A stretch of 19,459 bases of DNA from an uncultured Porphyromonadaceae bacterium (GCA_902470475.1 CABRGT010000038.1:1-19459); one strand, 5' to 3'; positions 1 to 8,239 are shown, counted from the stretch's first letter. Made by a program: numbers and translations. Notes: a model not told the origin generated them from the letters alone.

Positions 1-13
1 TCGCCGAGTTCTT

Positions 14-21
14 CAAAGTTA
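14..21 (-). promoter_or_regulatory. Possible -7 promoter element (TAACTTTG) pointing out of the window
   Basis: The minus strand reads TAACTTTG, an exact match to the Bacteroidota -7 consensus TAnnTTTG. It would drive a gene to the left of the window. A second match, TAATTTTG, lies on the plus strand at 27-34 but faces the end of the convergent peptidase gene. Neither has a convincing -33 TTTG at the usual spacing, so both are weak calls. The minus-strand copy is the more plausible. Confidence 0.3.
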
Positions 22-67
22 TTGCCTAATTTTGCACTTGCAGGTAGAATCTGCGAGGAAGCGCGAC

Positions 68-751
68 TCAGAAGTCGAGGCGGCGCAGCCTGCTTTGGGC
101 GTAGCGGCGTGAGCAGCGGTTGAAGTGCCACCACTCGCTCTGAAGTGTGGTGAAGCCTCCGGCTTTCATCACGCGACGAAGCAGCAGCCGGTTGTCGAGC
201 TGGGCGCGGCTCAGGCGCCCTGTGCGCAACATTTCGGTCTCGGCCTGTCCGATATGTGCCTCGGGTCCCAGATGGTCGACGGGTGTGCCCATGTCGAGTT
301 CGCGGCCGCAGCTGTCGGTGAGCGTCACGTCCACGGCCATGCCATAGTTGTGCTGCCCGCCCCCGCGCGCCGGATTGCTCACATAGCGGCTCTTTGGCGT
401 GCCCTGCACGGTCTTGAACATGCGTCGCTGCACGCTCATGGGCCGGGCGGCGTCGCATACCTTGATGTGCATGCCCGGGTGCAGGCGTGTCAGCTCGCGC
501 TGGGCCGCGGCCAGCGATTCGGCCGCCAGCGGATGCAGCCACGCGCCGGTCAGGTTGCCGTACAGCCGCTCACCGGTGAAGTTGTCGGTGCGCGCGTACA
601 TCAGGTCGACGACAATATCCGGACACAAGGTCTGCGCGTCGACCATACCGGCCGCCGCCATCCGTGCGTTCTCGTCCGTCACTGCCGGTTCGCCGGCTGC
701 CGCTCCGATTGCGGCCAGCGTGGCCGCCGCTATGATTACCGTTCGTTCCAT
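68..751 (-). CDS. Secreted M15 family D-Ala-D-Ala dipeptidase-like protein (VanX/DdpX type)
   Basis: This is a 227-residue zinc peptidase of the M15D (VanX) type. The family hydrolyses D-Ala-D-Ala and related peptidoglycan dipeptides. Visible zinc-site residues are His134 and Asp141 in QHNYGMAVD (the SxHxxGxAxD motif) and Glu206 and His209 in SEWWH (the ExxWH motif). A substrate-binding Arg in DAARP is at about residue 103. Residues 1-20 form a signal peptide with a basic start and an alanine-rich core, so the enzyme should act in the periplasm, unlike cytoplasmic VanX. I chose the ATG at 751. An in-frame GTG at 769 would add six residues but is a poorer start. No resistance genes (VanH or VanA-like) lie beside it, so a role in peptidoglycan turnover or dipeptide use is more likely than glycopeptide resistance. 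Family assignment is firm; the substrate is inferred. Confidence 0.85.
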   Translation of the reverse strand: MERTVIIAAATLAAIGAAAGEPAVTDENARMAAAGMVDAQTLCPDIVVDLMYARTDNFTGERLYGNLTGAWLHPLAAESLAAAQRELTRLHPGMHIKVCDAARPMSVQRRMFKTVQGTPKSRYVSNPARGGGQHNYGMAVDVTLTDSCGRELDMGTPVDHLGPEAHIGQAETEMLRTGRLSRAQLDNRLLLRRVMKAGGFTTLQSEWWHFNRCSRRYAQSRLRRLDF

Positions 752-775
752 ACTGGCAGATTTATGCACAAATTT

Positions 776-806
776 TTGCGTGAAATGGAATTATGTCGTA
801 CCTTTG
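776..806 (+). promoter_or_regulatory. Promoter of tRNA-Leu
   Basis: A -33 TTG at 776-778, within a T-run, is followed 20 bp later by TACCTTTG at 799-806, which matches the Bacteroidota -7 consensus TAnnTTTG. The mature tRNA 5' end is 10 bp beyond the -7 element. Confidence 0.75.
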
Positions 807-816
807 CAGCCGTCAA

Positions 817-898
817 GCGCGTGTGGCGTAATTGGTAGCCGCGTTAGACTTAGGATCTAATGTCTTCGGACGTAAGGGTTCGAGTCCCTTCATGCGCA
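817..898 (+). tRNA. tRNA-Leu, anticodon TAG
   Basis: An 82-nt class II tRNA. The acceptor stem GCGCGTG (817-823) pairs with CATGCGC (891-897), with one G-U pair and discriminator A898. The D-loop carries the TTGGTAG core. The anticodon stem TTAGA/TCTAA encloses the loop CTTAGGA, giving anticodon TAG at 851-853, which reads CUA and wobbling CUN leucine codons. A long variable arm (TGTCTTCGGACGT) is typical of Leu tRNAs. The T-arm AAGGG-TTCGAGT-CCCTT is perfect. CCA is not encoded. It has its own promoter upstream and a hairpin terminator immediately downstream. Confidence 0.97.
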
Positions 899-901
899 CG
901 A

Positions 902-940
902 AAGCCGGACCTCTGCGGAGGCCCGGCTTAATTGTTTGTC
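902..940 (+). terminator. Hairpin terminator after tRNA-Leu, possibly bidirectional
   Basis: AAGCCGG at 902-908 pairs with CCGGCTT at 923-929. After one A/C mismatch, CCTC at 910-913 pairs with GAGG at 918-921. A T-rich stretch (TTAATTGTTTG) follows on the plus strand. The same hairpin lies about 30 bp past the stop of the minus-strand DUF1846 gene and may terminate it too, though the T-tract on that side is short. Confidence 0.65.
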
Positions 941-957
941 GTCACCGGGCATCCGGA

Positions 958-2418
958 TCATTTTCGTGCCGGATCGCAGGTGAGTCCTACGCCCAGTCGC
1001 TTGAATATCTTGTGGTCGACCTCTCCGAGCATTACCGTGGAGTGGGCCTGGCAGCCGCGCAGGGCGGGTAGCTCGCGCAGGGCGCGCCGGCAGTTGTCGT
1101 CGTGCGTGCTCAGCACCGACAGCGCCACCAGCACCTCGTCGGTGTGCAGGCGCGGATTATGGCCGTTCAGGTAGTTGAGCTTCGTGTACTGTATAGGCTC
1201 GATCATGTGCTGCGGTATCAGCTTCACATGGTGGTCGATGCCCGCCAGATGCTTCACGGCATTGAGGATCAGTGCGGCGCTCGGGCCCAGCAGATCGCTC
1301 GATCCGGCGGTGATGACGGTGCCGTCGGGCAGCTCGATGGCCGATGACGGCCGGCGCGTCTGCTCGGCGCGCTCGCGGGCGGCCACCACAGCCTTCCGGT
1401 AGCTCGTGTCGATGCCGGCCTGCTTGAACAGCAGGGCTATCTTCGACACTTCCTGCTCGTTGCCGTCGGCGCGGGCCATCTTGTTCAGCGCCGTGAAGTA
1501 GCGCAGGATTATCTCGTTTTTGGACGCCTCGCGGCACACCTCATCGTCGCTGATGCAGAAGCCCACCATGTTGACACCCATGTCCGTGGGCGATTTGTAG
1601 GGATTCTTGCCGTATATGCCCTCGAAGAGTGTGTCGAGAACAGGGAATATCTCAATGTCGCGGTTGTAGTTGATAGCCGTCTCGCCATACGCCTCGAGGT
1701 GGAACGGATCGATCATGTTCACGTCGTTGAGGTCGGCCGTGGCGGCTTCATAGGCTATGTTGACCGGGTGCTTGAGCGGCAGCGACCACACCGGAAACGT
1801 CTCGAACTTGGCGTATCCGGCCTCGATGCCGCGCTTGTGCTCGTTGTAGAGCTGGCTCAGGCACACGGCCATCTTGCCGCTGCCCGGACCGGGCGCCGTG
1901 ACGATTATCAGCGGCCGCGTCGTCTCGATGTAGTCGTTCTTGCCGAAGCCCTCATCGGAGTCGATCAGCGCCACGTTGGTCGGATAGCCTTCGATGCTGT
2001 AGTGGCAGTAGGTGGTGATGCCCAGGCGGTGCAGCCTCTCGCGGAAAGCCACTGCGCTGCTTTGGCCGTTGTAGTGGGTGATGACTACGGAGCTGACCAT
2101 GAATCCGCGGCTCATGAAAGCCTCGCGCAGGCGCAGCACATCCTCGTTGTATGTGATGCCCAGGTCGTTGCGCATTTTGTTCTTCTCGATGTCGCGGGCC
2201 GAGATCACTATCACTATCTCGGCGTGGTCGCTGAGCTGGCTCAGCATCTGCAACTTGCTGTCGGGCTGGAATCCGGGCAGTACGCGCGCCGCGTGATAGT
2301 CGTCGAATAGTTTTCCGCCTAATTCCAGATATAGTTTGTTGCCGAACTGAGCGATACGTTCCTTGATGTGTTCGCTCTGTATCCTGAGATATTTCTCGTT
2401 GTCAAATCCAAGCTTCAT
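958..2418 (-). CDS. DUF1846 domain-containing protein
   Basis: A 486-residue cytoplasmic protein that I recognise as the DUF1846 family (about 490-500 residues, so full length). The family's biochemical function is not established to my knowledge. The N-terminus starts KLGFDNEKYL. A glycine-rich segment TAPGPGSGKMA at about 174-184 resembles a phosphate-binding loop but does not fit the Walker A pattern exactly. No signal peptide or membrane segment is seen. The reading frame stays open to an upstream ATG at 2481, but I reject that start. The stretch between overlaps both the promoter -7 element (2427-2434) and the neighbouring terminator, and family homology begins at the ATG at 2418. The gene is monocistronic between the tRNA-Leu terminator and the susD terminator. 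Family identity is confident; role unknown. Confidence 0.9.
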   Translation of the reverse strand: MKLGFDNEKYLRIQSEHIKERIAQFGNKLYLELGGKLFDDYHAARVLPGFQPDSKLQMLSQLSDHAEIVIVISARDIEKNKMRNDLGITYNEDVLRLREAFMSRGFMVSSVVITHYNGQSSAVAFRERLHRLGITTYCHYSIEGYPTNVALIDSDEGFGKNDYIETTRPLIIVTAPGPGSGKMAVCLSQLYNEHKRGIEAGYAKFETFPVWSLPLKHPVNIAYEAATADLNDVNMIDPFHLEAYGETAINYNRDIEIFPVLDTLFEGIYGKNPYKSPTDMGVNMVGFCISDDEVCREASKNEIILRYFTALNKMARADGNEQEVSKIALLFKQAGIDTSYRKAVVAARERAEQTRRPSSAIELPDGTVITAGSSDLLGPSAALILNAVKHLAGIDHHVKLIPQHMIEPIQYTKLNYLNGHNPRLHTDEVLVALSVLSTHDDNCRRALRELPALRGCQAHSTVMLGEVDHKIFKRLGVGLTCDPARK

Positions 2419-2426
2419 AATGCCTG

Positions 2427-2434
2427 CAAAGTTA
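2427..2434 (-). promoter_or_regulatory. -7 promoter element of the DUF1846 gene
   Basis: The minus strand reads TAACTTTG (TAnnTTTG consensus), and its 3' end is only 8 nt from the ATG at 2418. If transcription starts a few bases downstream, as is usual, the mRNA would be nearly leaderless. No clear -33 TTTG is visible at the expected distance. The element also decides the start codon, because the upstream in-frame ATG at 2481 lies before the promoter. Confidence 0.6.
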
Positions 2435-2479
2435 CACAATTTTTGCCGAAAACCCGCGGCCGCTCCTGCCATTTCCTTC

Positions 2480-2517
2480 AAAAAAAGAGGGGCGCGGCCA
2501 TTTGCGTGCCGCGCCCC
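2480..2517 (-). terminator. Strong Rho-independent terminator of the susC-susD operon
   Basis: On the minus strand a perfect 10-bp stem is formed from 2508-2517 and 2489-2498 (GGGGCGCGGC and its complement). The loop is 9 nt. A T-tract read from the A-run at 2480-2486 follows. It begins 35 bp after the susD stop codon. Confidence 0.92.
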
Positions 2518-2551
2518 CGCTATTCAGAGCTTAGGAAAAATCTTCAGCTGA

Positions 2552-4267
2552 TCACCATCCGGGATTCTGAGTCAGTTCTACGTCGTGCTGTTTGTAGATC
2601 GTGATCTGATCGGTCGGGATAGGATAGAGGTACTGACGGTTGTTGAAGATACGTTCCTGGCCGTACGAGCAGTCGAGGTAGTTGGGATCGGCTGCTGATA
2701 CTTCGGCGGGTTTCTCGGACAGCATCGAGATGTTTGCGCCCTGTACGATCTTCGGATACTTCTGGGTGTCCATGTGGTCGAGCATGTGCCAGCGGATGAG
2801 GTCCCAGTAGCGGATGTCGTCATCCATCATGAGCTCGTTGCGGCGGCAGCGGCGGATTTCCCAGATAAGGCTCGATACGTTCACGTCGTTGGCCGGATCG
2901 TTGATACTGCTGAGCAGAGCTACGGTCGGAGCTACGGTGAAGCCGGCGCGGTCCCACAGAGGTTTCATGTACTTGGTCAGATCGGCATCATTGAGTGTAC
3001 CGAGTTCAGCCTTGGCCTCGAGGATTGCCAGGTAGAGGCGGGCGCCCCAGAACAGGGGAGCGCAGGTGTACGAACGGTTGGCCGAGGTGGCGTCGGCGTT
3101 CGATACGGTGAAGTTGTCATACTTCGACACTGCATAGCCGGTCTTCGACCACATGGGGGCGGTGTTGGGACCTGCGTAAGCGTAGCCTGTGAAGGCCAGG
3201 CACGGATAGGTGGTCATGGCCAGGCGCTGGTCGCGTACGTCGAGCAGTTTCTGGATCGACACGTTCTTGCCGTCGGCGGTCAGTTCACCCTTGTCGTCGG
3301 TGGGCAGGGTGCCGTTCAGCAGCAGGAAGCTGTCGAATGCGTCGCGGGTGATACCGGCGATACCGTCGGATGCCGAGCTGTAATCGATGGTCGAGTGCAT
3401 CAGCACATCGATGACATAATTCTTGCAGAAGATGATTTCGCGGTTGTTCATGATGCCGCCGTAGCCGCCACCGCTGCTCTGGAACGATTTGTACAGCGAT
3501 GTGTAGTCGTCGACAGGAACGTATTTCGATGCGATGGCTTCACCGGCCTTTACAACTTCGCCGAAGAATTTGGCGGCGCGGGCATTGTCTTTCTGGTGAT
3601 ACTTGGCATAGCTGCCTTCATACAGACAGATCTCAGCTTTCATGGCCTGGGCCATGTCTTTCGAGAATTTGTCCTTGACTGACGTGGCTGCGATGTGCTC
3701 AACAGCGTAGTCGAGATGCTCGAGTACCTTGTCCATCACTGTATTGCGCGATGTACGCGGTGCGTATAACGCATCTATTGAGGTAGGATCAAGAGCCTCG
3801 TCGATCAGAGGCACGTCGCCGAACTTGCGTACCAGATCATAATACTGGCGGGCGAGATACAGGCGAGCCTGTCCGATGAAGTCTTCTTTCACCGACTGGG
3901 CGAGAGTTGAATTCTCTACGCCATCGATGATCAGATACGCACGACGGATCTCGGTGTACGATGCGCTCCAGCTGCTCTGTGTGGGAGTGGCCGTGAGGTT
4001 GCGCCAGTTGGCGAAAGTCGTACGGCCGCACTGGTCGTCGGTGGTCCAGGTGAAATAGAAGTTGCCCGAGCCTGTGCCGTTGCCGTAGCCCAGAAAGTCT
4101 TCATAGAAATAATTTATTTCATTCTGAACGTTATTTACGTTGTTCCAGAAACCGGGATTGTTGGTCTGGGTCGACAACGGGTAGCGGTTCTCGTCCAGGA
4201 AGTGGTCACAGCCTGTCAGGGCTGCGCCGGCGAGCGCCACTGCACTTATGATTAATATCTTTTTCAT
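2552..4267 (-). CDS. SusD/RagB-family outer-membrane nutrient-binding lipoprotein
   Basis: A 571-residue surface lipoprotein that captures an oligosaccharide or peptide and passes it to its SusC partner. A signal peptide (residues 1-19) ends in the lipobox LTGC with Cys20 as the lipidated residue, followed by the usual DHFLDEN segment. Family hallmarks near the C-terminus are RRNELMMDDDIRYWDLIRW (about 490-510) and the terminal YLYPIPTDQI ... LTQNPGW. Length is within the usual 500-600. The start is the ATG at 4267, 20 nt after the susC stop, so the two genes form one operon. A strong terminator follows. No glycoside hydrolase, sulfatase or surface-glycan-binding gene follows, so the substrate cannot be read from context. 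Family is certain; ligand unknown. Confidence 0.96.
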   Translation of the reverse strand: MKKILIISAVALAGAALTGCDHFLDENRYPLSTQTNNPGFWNNVNNVQNEINYFYEDFLGYGNGTGSGNFYFTWTTDDQCGRTTFANWRNLTATPTQSSWSASYTEIRRAYLIIDGVENSTLAQSVKEDFIGQARLYLARQYYDLVRKFGDVPLIDEALDPTSIDALYAPRTSRNTVMDKVLEHLDYAVEHIAATSVKDKFSKDMAQAMKAEICLYEGSYAKYHQKDNARAAKFFGEVVKAGEAIASKYVPVDDYTSLYKSFQSSGGGYGGIMNNREIIFCKNYVIDVLMHSTIDYSSASDGIAGITRDAFDSFLLLNGTLPTDDKGELTADGKNVSIQKLLDVRDQRLAMTTYPCLAFTGYAYAGPNTAPMWSKTGYAVSKYDNFTVSNADATSANRSYTCAPLFWGARLYLAILEAKAELGTLNDADLTKYMKPLWDRAGFTVAPTVALLSSINDPANDVNVSSLIWEIRRCRRNELMMDDDIRYWDLIRWHMLDHMDTQKYPKIVQGANISMLSEKPAEVSAADPNYLDCSYGQERIFNNRQYLYPIPTDQITIYKQHDVELTQNPGW

Positions 4268-4287
4268 TGTTTTCTAAGATTAGGTGT

Positions 4288-7200
4288 TTAGAAAGTAACC
4301 TGAACGCCGAATGAGAATACTCGCTGCAGAGGCACGGTACGTCCGTATGTGCCCTGGCCGCCGTTTGCGCCCTGTGCGGTGCTGTTGGCCGACGAGTTCA
4401 TTTCGGGGTCGAGCATGTATTTGCCTGCGCCGTTGTGCAGGAAGCATACGTTGTCGGCCGAGAAGTATACTCGGGCACGCTGGATGAGGGCCTTCTTGGT
4501 GATCTCTGCGGGCAGTGTGTAGCCGAAGGTGATGTTCTTCAGTCGCAGATATGCAAGCGAGGTCAGGTAGCGTGACTGGGGATAGAAGTTGAACTTGCCC
4601 TGGCCGATGTTGGAGATGCGGCCTGTGCCGTCCGAACCCGAGAACATACGCGGGTAGGTGTATCCCTGGTTGATGTCGGCTTCCGAGATGTAGCCTGTGG
4701 AGTTGTCAATATCGATCTTGTTGTAGCTGAGCTGGTTGGTGAATGTGCCGTAGCCGCTCTGTACCATCGGGATGATAGTCGAGCCGGTAGCCCACATATC
4801 GCGCTTGCCTACGCCCTGGAAGAACAGGTCGAGGTCGAAGCCCTTCCATGCGCCGCCCAGGTGGAACGAGTATTCGTAGCGGGGCAGAGCGTTGCCGATA
4901 ACCTTGAGGTCGCCGTGGTTCTTGAGCGAGCGGACGGGAACGGGAGTCGAGTTCGGGTCGGCCTTGGCTTCCTCGTAACCGGCCTGGCCGGGAACATAGG
5001 TCTTGCCGCCAAGTTCGATCATGTCGGAGTTACCCCAGTTGATGACGCCGTCGCCGTTGAGGTCGGCGAACTTGATGTCGCCGGGGCCGTAATGGAATGT
5101 GTCGCTTTCGAGAGCGCTCTGGTCAGCGATGCCTTCGTTGGGAACATAGCGCTTCTTGTCGGGATCGTAGGTCATGTCGTCCATTGTGAAGTAGCGGTCG
5201 GTCTCGAAGCCCCAGATGTCGCCGTAATAGGTGTCGGGGGTGAAGTAGCTGCTGCCCGACGAGCCGCTCATTGCGGGATCGTAGCCGTAGATCAGGCCGG
5301 TAGCGTTGTTCCACTTGGTGATCTTCGAGCGGGCGTCGCCGATGTTGAAGTTGGCGTAAACATCCCATTCGCCGAACGAGTGGTTCCACGACAGCGAGAG
5401 TTCCCAGCCGCGGGTGCGCAGTGTACCGTTGTTGCTGCGGGGCGAGGACGCACCGAGAGTCAGAGGCAGCTGCTGGCCGAGGCCGATCATGTCCTTGGTC
5501 TCACGGTTGAACCAGTCGAAGCTTACGTTGAGCGAGTTGTTCAGGAAGCCGAGGTCGAAGCCTACGTCGGTGGTGATGATGCGTTCCCAGGTCAGTGAGT
5601 TCGATACAAGGGTAGGCATGCCGGCTTCGGTAATCTTCTGGTTGCCGTCGACCCAATGCACATTGCCCTGAGCGATCTGCGAGATTGTCGAGAGGAACAT
5701 GTTCGAACCGATGTTCTCGTTGCCCACGTGGCCGTAGCTGGCGCGGATCTTACCGTTGCTCCACCAGTTCTTCAGAGGCTCGAAGTATTTTTCTTCAGAG
5801 AAGCGGTAGCCTGCCGATCCCGAGGGGAAGAATGCCCACTGGTCGTCGGCGCGGAAGCGGCTCGAACCGTCGTAGCGGCCGTTGAATTCCAACAGATAGA
5901 TGCCCTTGTAGTCGTAGTTGATACGGCCGAAGAAGCCTGTGGTGGCGCGGGTCCAGTGCGAGGCGTTCACGTTGTAGGTCGAGCTGTTGGTAAGGTTGAT
6001 GTTAGGCAGGCTGTAGTCGAGCAGGCCGTTGCGCTGTGCGTAGTGGTAGCGATATTCCTCGCGTTCGCCGGTCCAGCCGACCATCACCTTGAAGTTGTTG
6101 TCCTTGACTGACTTGCTGTAGGTGGCGAAGATATTGGCTGTCCACAGATTGTCGCGCGAGTTGCTCTCGGCTGCGTAAGTGGCGCTCTGGGCGTAGTTGG
6201 TCCAGGTAGCGGGCTGGGCGCGGCCGGATACCCACTGCGAATACATGGTGAACGGGATGCGGGCGTCGTCGCTGTTCATGTCGCGGAGCTGATAGGTGAA
6301 GTCGGCCTGCAGCTGGAGTCCGGGCAGAAGATCGGCGATCATATAAGCCTGCATGCGGGTCTGGGCGGTGGTAGTATTGCCGTTGTAGCCGTTCATGCGG
6401 TAAGTGATCTCGTTGCGGAAGCCCATCTTTTCGCCGTTCTCGTCTACGAGGTAGCCGTAGTTTTCGAACTGCGACGGGAAGCGCCATACGTACTGGTAGG
6501 CGTTACGTGCCGAAAGGTGGGGCGATGTGTAGGTGCGCTGCGAGAAATTGAAGCGTGCACCTGCTTTCAGGAAGCTGAATATCTGGGTTTCGATCGATGC
6601 ATTGGCCATGTAGCGCTTGAAGTGGTCGGGATTGTAGTTCCACAGACCTTCGCGGCTGTCATAGCCGAACGATGCACGGTAATTCGTGCGGCCCGAACGG
6701 CCTTCGAGGCTAACATTGTGCTTCTGTGAGAATGCCGTGCCGAACAGAGTCTTGGCTACGTCCCAGTCGGCGTACGACAGCCATTCGTTCGACTGGAAGC
6801 CCTGGCTGTAGTCCCAGCCTTCCAGGCCTGCAGGCATAGTGCGGTTGTTGGGGTCGGGGCAGTAGTAGTCGCCGACGTTGTTCCAGTTCTGGAACTGCTG
6901 GAGTTCGACCAGCGAGGTGTATTGCTTGCCGCCGTGCTGGCGCTGCCAGGCCTGTGCGAAGGGAAGAATTTCATTGTAGTACATACCGAAAATTTCCTGG
7001 TCGCCGCCGGGGTTGGTGTTGTCCATGGCGAGAAGCAGGTTGTTGACGGTGGTGTTGAACTCGGGCAGGACTGTGGCGCGGCCCCAGCCGAAGTTGGCGT
7101 TGTACTTGACGGATACGCGTTCTTCCTTGTTGGCTGTCTTGGTGGTTACCAGAATCACGCCGAAGGCAGCGCGCGAACCGTAGATGGCCGACGAGGCTGC

Positions 7201-7860
7201 GTCCTTGAGAACGGAGATCGATTCGATGTCGTCGGGATTGATGAATGAGAGGTCATCGACAACGACGCCGTCGACTACGATCAGAGGTGATGAATCGTGA
7301 CCGTTCGACAGAGTACCTGTACCGCGGATGTTGATCGTGGGATTGTCGGCGATGGCACCGCTGGCCATTGTGATGGTCAGGCCGGGCACAGCGCCCTGAA
7401 GAGCTTTGGCCACGTCGGTGGCGGGACGTGAGTCCATGGCGCGGGATACGTCGACCGTGGCGACGGCGCCCGTCAGGTTGGCGCGCTTCTGCGAGCCGTA
7501 GCCGATGGCCACGAGTTCGTTGAGCTGCTCGGTGGTCGGCTGCAGGTACACGGTCATGCCCTGCGCAGCCTTCACTTCCATTGTCTTGTAGCCGATGTAG
7601 CTGATGGTCAGGGTGGCTCCCGCCTGGATGCGGATGGTGAAGTTACCGTCGAAGTTGGTAGCTACCGCATTGCTTGAGACACCTTTTTGTACAACACTGG
7701 CGCCGATGACCGGCTCGTTGTTTTCATCCAGGACCGTACCCGTTATGGTCACGGCCGCCTGACTCTGCGTTTGGGGCTCCGGAGCGGCATACGCTGCGAA
7801 GTTGCCGGTCAGCGGCATCCCACAGGCCAGAAGCAAAGTCACAAACAGATGTTTTCTCAT
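4288..7860 (-). CDS. SusC/RagA-family TonB-linked outer-membrane transporter
   Basis: A 1190-residue TonB-dependent transporter that forms the channel beneath the SusD lid. In order it has a signal peptide (about 1-26, ending AYAA), a carboxypeptidase-regulatory-like beta domain (about 37-108, ITGTVLDENNEPVIGASV), a TonB-box-like stretch around 115-122 (NELVAIGY), a plug domain (about 122-240) with NIRGTGTLS and VLKDAASSAIYGSRAA, then a beta-barrel. The chain ends in ...VTF with a terminal aromatic residue, as outer-membrane barrels do. No N-terminal STN (secretin/TonB short N-terminal) domain is present, so it is probably not the type that signals to an anti-sigma factor. It is long for the family (usually about 1000-1100 residues). 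It is first in the operon with susD. No strong TAnnTTTG promoter is visible near its ATG, so its leader is probably long. Confidence 0.97.
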   Translation of the reverse strand: MRKHLFVTLLLACGMPLTGNFAAYAAPEPQTQSQAAVTITGTVLDENNEPVIGASVVQKGVSSNAVATNFDGNFTIRIQAGATLTISYIGYKTMEVKAAQGMTVYLQPTTEQLNELVAIGYGSQKRANLTGAVATVDVSRAMDSRPATDVAKALQGAVPGLTITMASGAIADNPTINIRGTGTLSNGHDSSPLIVVDGVVVDDLSFINPDDIESISVLKDAASSAIYGSRAAFGVILVTTKTANKEERVSVKYNANFGWGRATVLPEFNTTVNNLLLAMDNTNPGGDQEIFGMYYNEILPFAQAWQRQHGGKQYTSLVELQQFQNWNNVGDYYCPDPNNRTMPAGLEGWDYSQGFQSNEWLSYADWDVAKTLFGTAFSQKHNVSLEGRSGRTNYRASFGYDSREGLWNYNPDHFKRYMANASIETQIFSFLKAGARFNFSQRTYTSPHLSARNAYQYVWRFPSQFENYGYLVDENGEKMGFRNEITYRMNGYNGNTTTAQTRMQAYMIADLLPGLQLQADFTYQLRDMNSDDARIPFTMYSQWVSGRAQPATWTNYAQSATYAAESNSRDNLWTANIFATYSKSVKDNNFKVMVGWTGEREEYRYHYAQRNGLLDYSLPNINLTNSSTYNVNASHWTRATTGFFGRINYDYKGIYLLEFNGRYDGSSRFRADDQWAFFPSGSAGYRFSEEKYFEPLKNWWSNGKIRASYGHVGNENIGSNMFLSTISQIAQGNVHWVDGNQKITEAGMPTLVSNSLTWERIITTDVGFDLGFLNNSLNVSFDWFNRETKDMIGLGQQLPLTLGASSPRSNNGTLRTRGWELSLSWNHSFGEWDVYANFNIGDARSKITKWNNATGLIYGYDPAMSGSSGSSYFTPDTYYGDIWGFETDRYFTMDDMTYDPDKKRYVPNEGIADQSALESDTFHYGPGDIKFADLNGDGVINWGNSDMIELGGKTYVPGQAGYEEAKADPNSTPVPVRSLKNHGDLKVIGNALPRYEYSFHLGGAWKGFDLDLFFQGVGKRDMWATGSTIIPMVQSGYGTFTNQLSYNKIDIDNSTGYISEADINQGYTYPRMFSGSDGTGRISNIGQGKFNFYPQSRYLTSLAYLRLKNITFGYTLPAEITKKALIQRARVYFSADNVCFLHNGAGKYMLDPEMNSSANSTAQGANGGQGTYGRTVPLQRVFSFGVQVTF

Positions 7861-8114
7861 AAAATTTAGTAAAGTAGGTTTTTTAAATGCTTTACCCTCC
7901 GGCGGCTTGCTTAAGGCTTTCTCGGGGCGCTGCGTTATTTTAGTTAGTTTTTGAAGTCGGGTTATGTACGGAGTTCCGTTTTGTTAATGTGTTATTATCA
8001 GGAGGTTTGTTTCAGGATTATTGGTTAGCTTTGTTAAGTAATTTTATCATATCGCGCCCCTCCGGGCCTCATATGACGGCGCTAAATTAAGAAAAGTTTT
8101 TTAAATCGGGTTTA

Positions 8115-8134
8115 TATTAACAATTATTAACAAT
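8115..8134. repeat. Tandem 2 x 10-bp repeat TATTAACAAT
   Basis: Two perfect copies of TATTAACAAT lie head to tail with one helical turn of periodicity. The core ATTAACAA also appears inverted as TTGTTAAT at 7981-7988, and as a one-mismatch inverted copy TTGTTAAG at 8031-8038. This arrangement suggests a regulator-binding array, but the AT-rich context makes chance repeats possible. Confidence 0.5.
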
Positions 8135-8196
8135 ATGTTATAAAGCATATTTTTATAGCTTCGGGTGGCCGACCTGTCTATGGACGCTGTTGTGGC

Positions 8197-8209
8197 TGAC
8201 AATTTGTCA
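8197..8209. promoter_or_regulatory. Palindrome TGACAA-T-TTGTCA upstream of clpB (candidate operator)
   Basis: Perfect 6-bp arms flank a single central T at 8203. The centre is 22 bp upstream of the GG of the sigma-54-like site, about -46 from the predicted start. It could be a site for an activator or a repressor of clpB. The binding protein is not encoded in this window. Confidence 0.5.
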
Positions 8210-8223
8210 CCGGCAAACTATTG

Positions 8224-8239
8224 TGGCACGGCGCTTGTT
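8224..8239 (+). promoter_or_regulatory. Sigma-54-like -24/-12 promoter of clpB
   Basis: The sequence TGGCACG-GCGC-TTGTT fits the RpoN consensus TGGCACG-N4-TTGCW at every defined base but one (T for C at the -12 dinucleotide). The GG-N10-G(C/T) spacing is exact. Predicted start is near 8249, giving a clpB leader of about 43 nt. A vegetative-like TATATTTA (one base off TAnnTTTG) overlaps at 8239-8246, so ordinary sigma-factor transcription from the same place is possible. Confidence 0.5.

Noticed and set aside
68..751. VanX-like gene as part of a glycopeptide-resistance cluster
   Set aside because: No VanH, VanA/B ligase or VanR/S genes are adjacent, and the protein carries a signal peptide unlike cytoplasmic VanX.
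125..838. Plus-strand ORFs across the M15 peptidase and tRNA-Leu
   Set aside because: One runs into the tRNA gene, and all lie antisense to the peptidase with intact zinc motifs.
1873..1893. GPGSGK in the DUF1846 protein as a Walker A ATP-binding site
   Set aside because: The residue spacing does not satisfy the A/G-x4-GK-S/T pattern (Lys is followed by Met), and no Walker B partner is seen.
2774..3682. A 302-residue plus-strand ORF antisense to susD
   Set aside because: Val/Gly/Ala-rich sequence without any motif; the opposite strand holds an unmistakable SusD.
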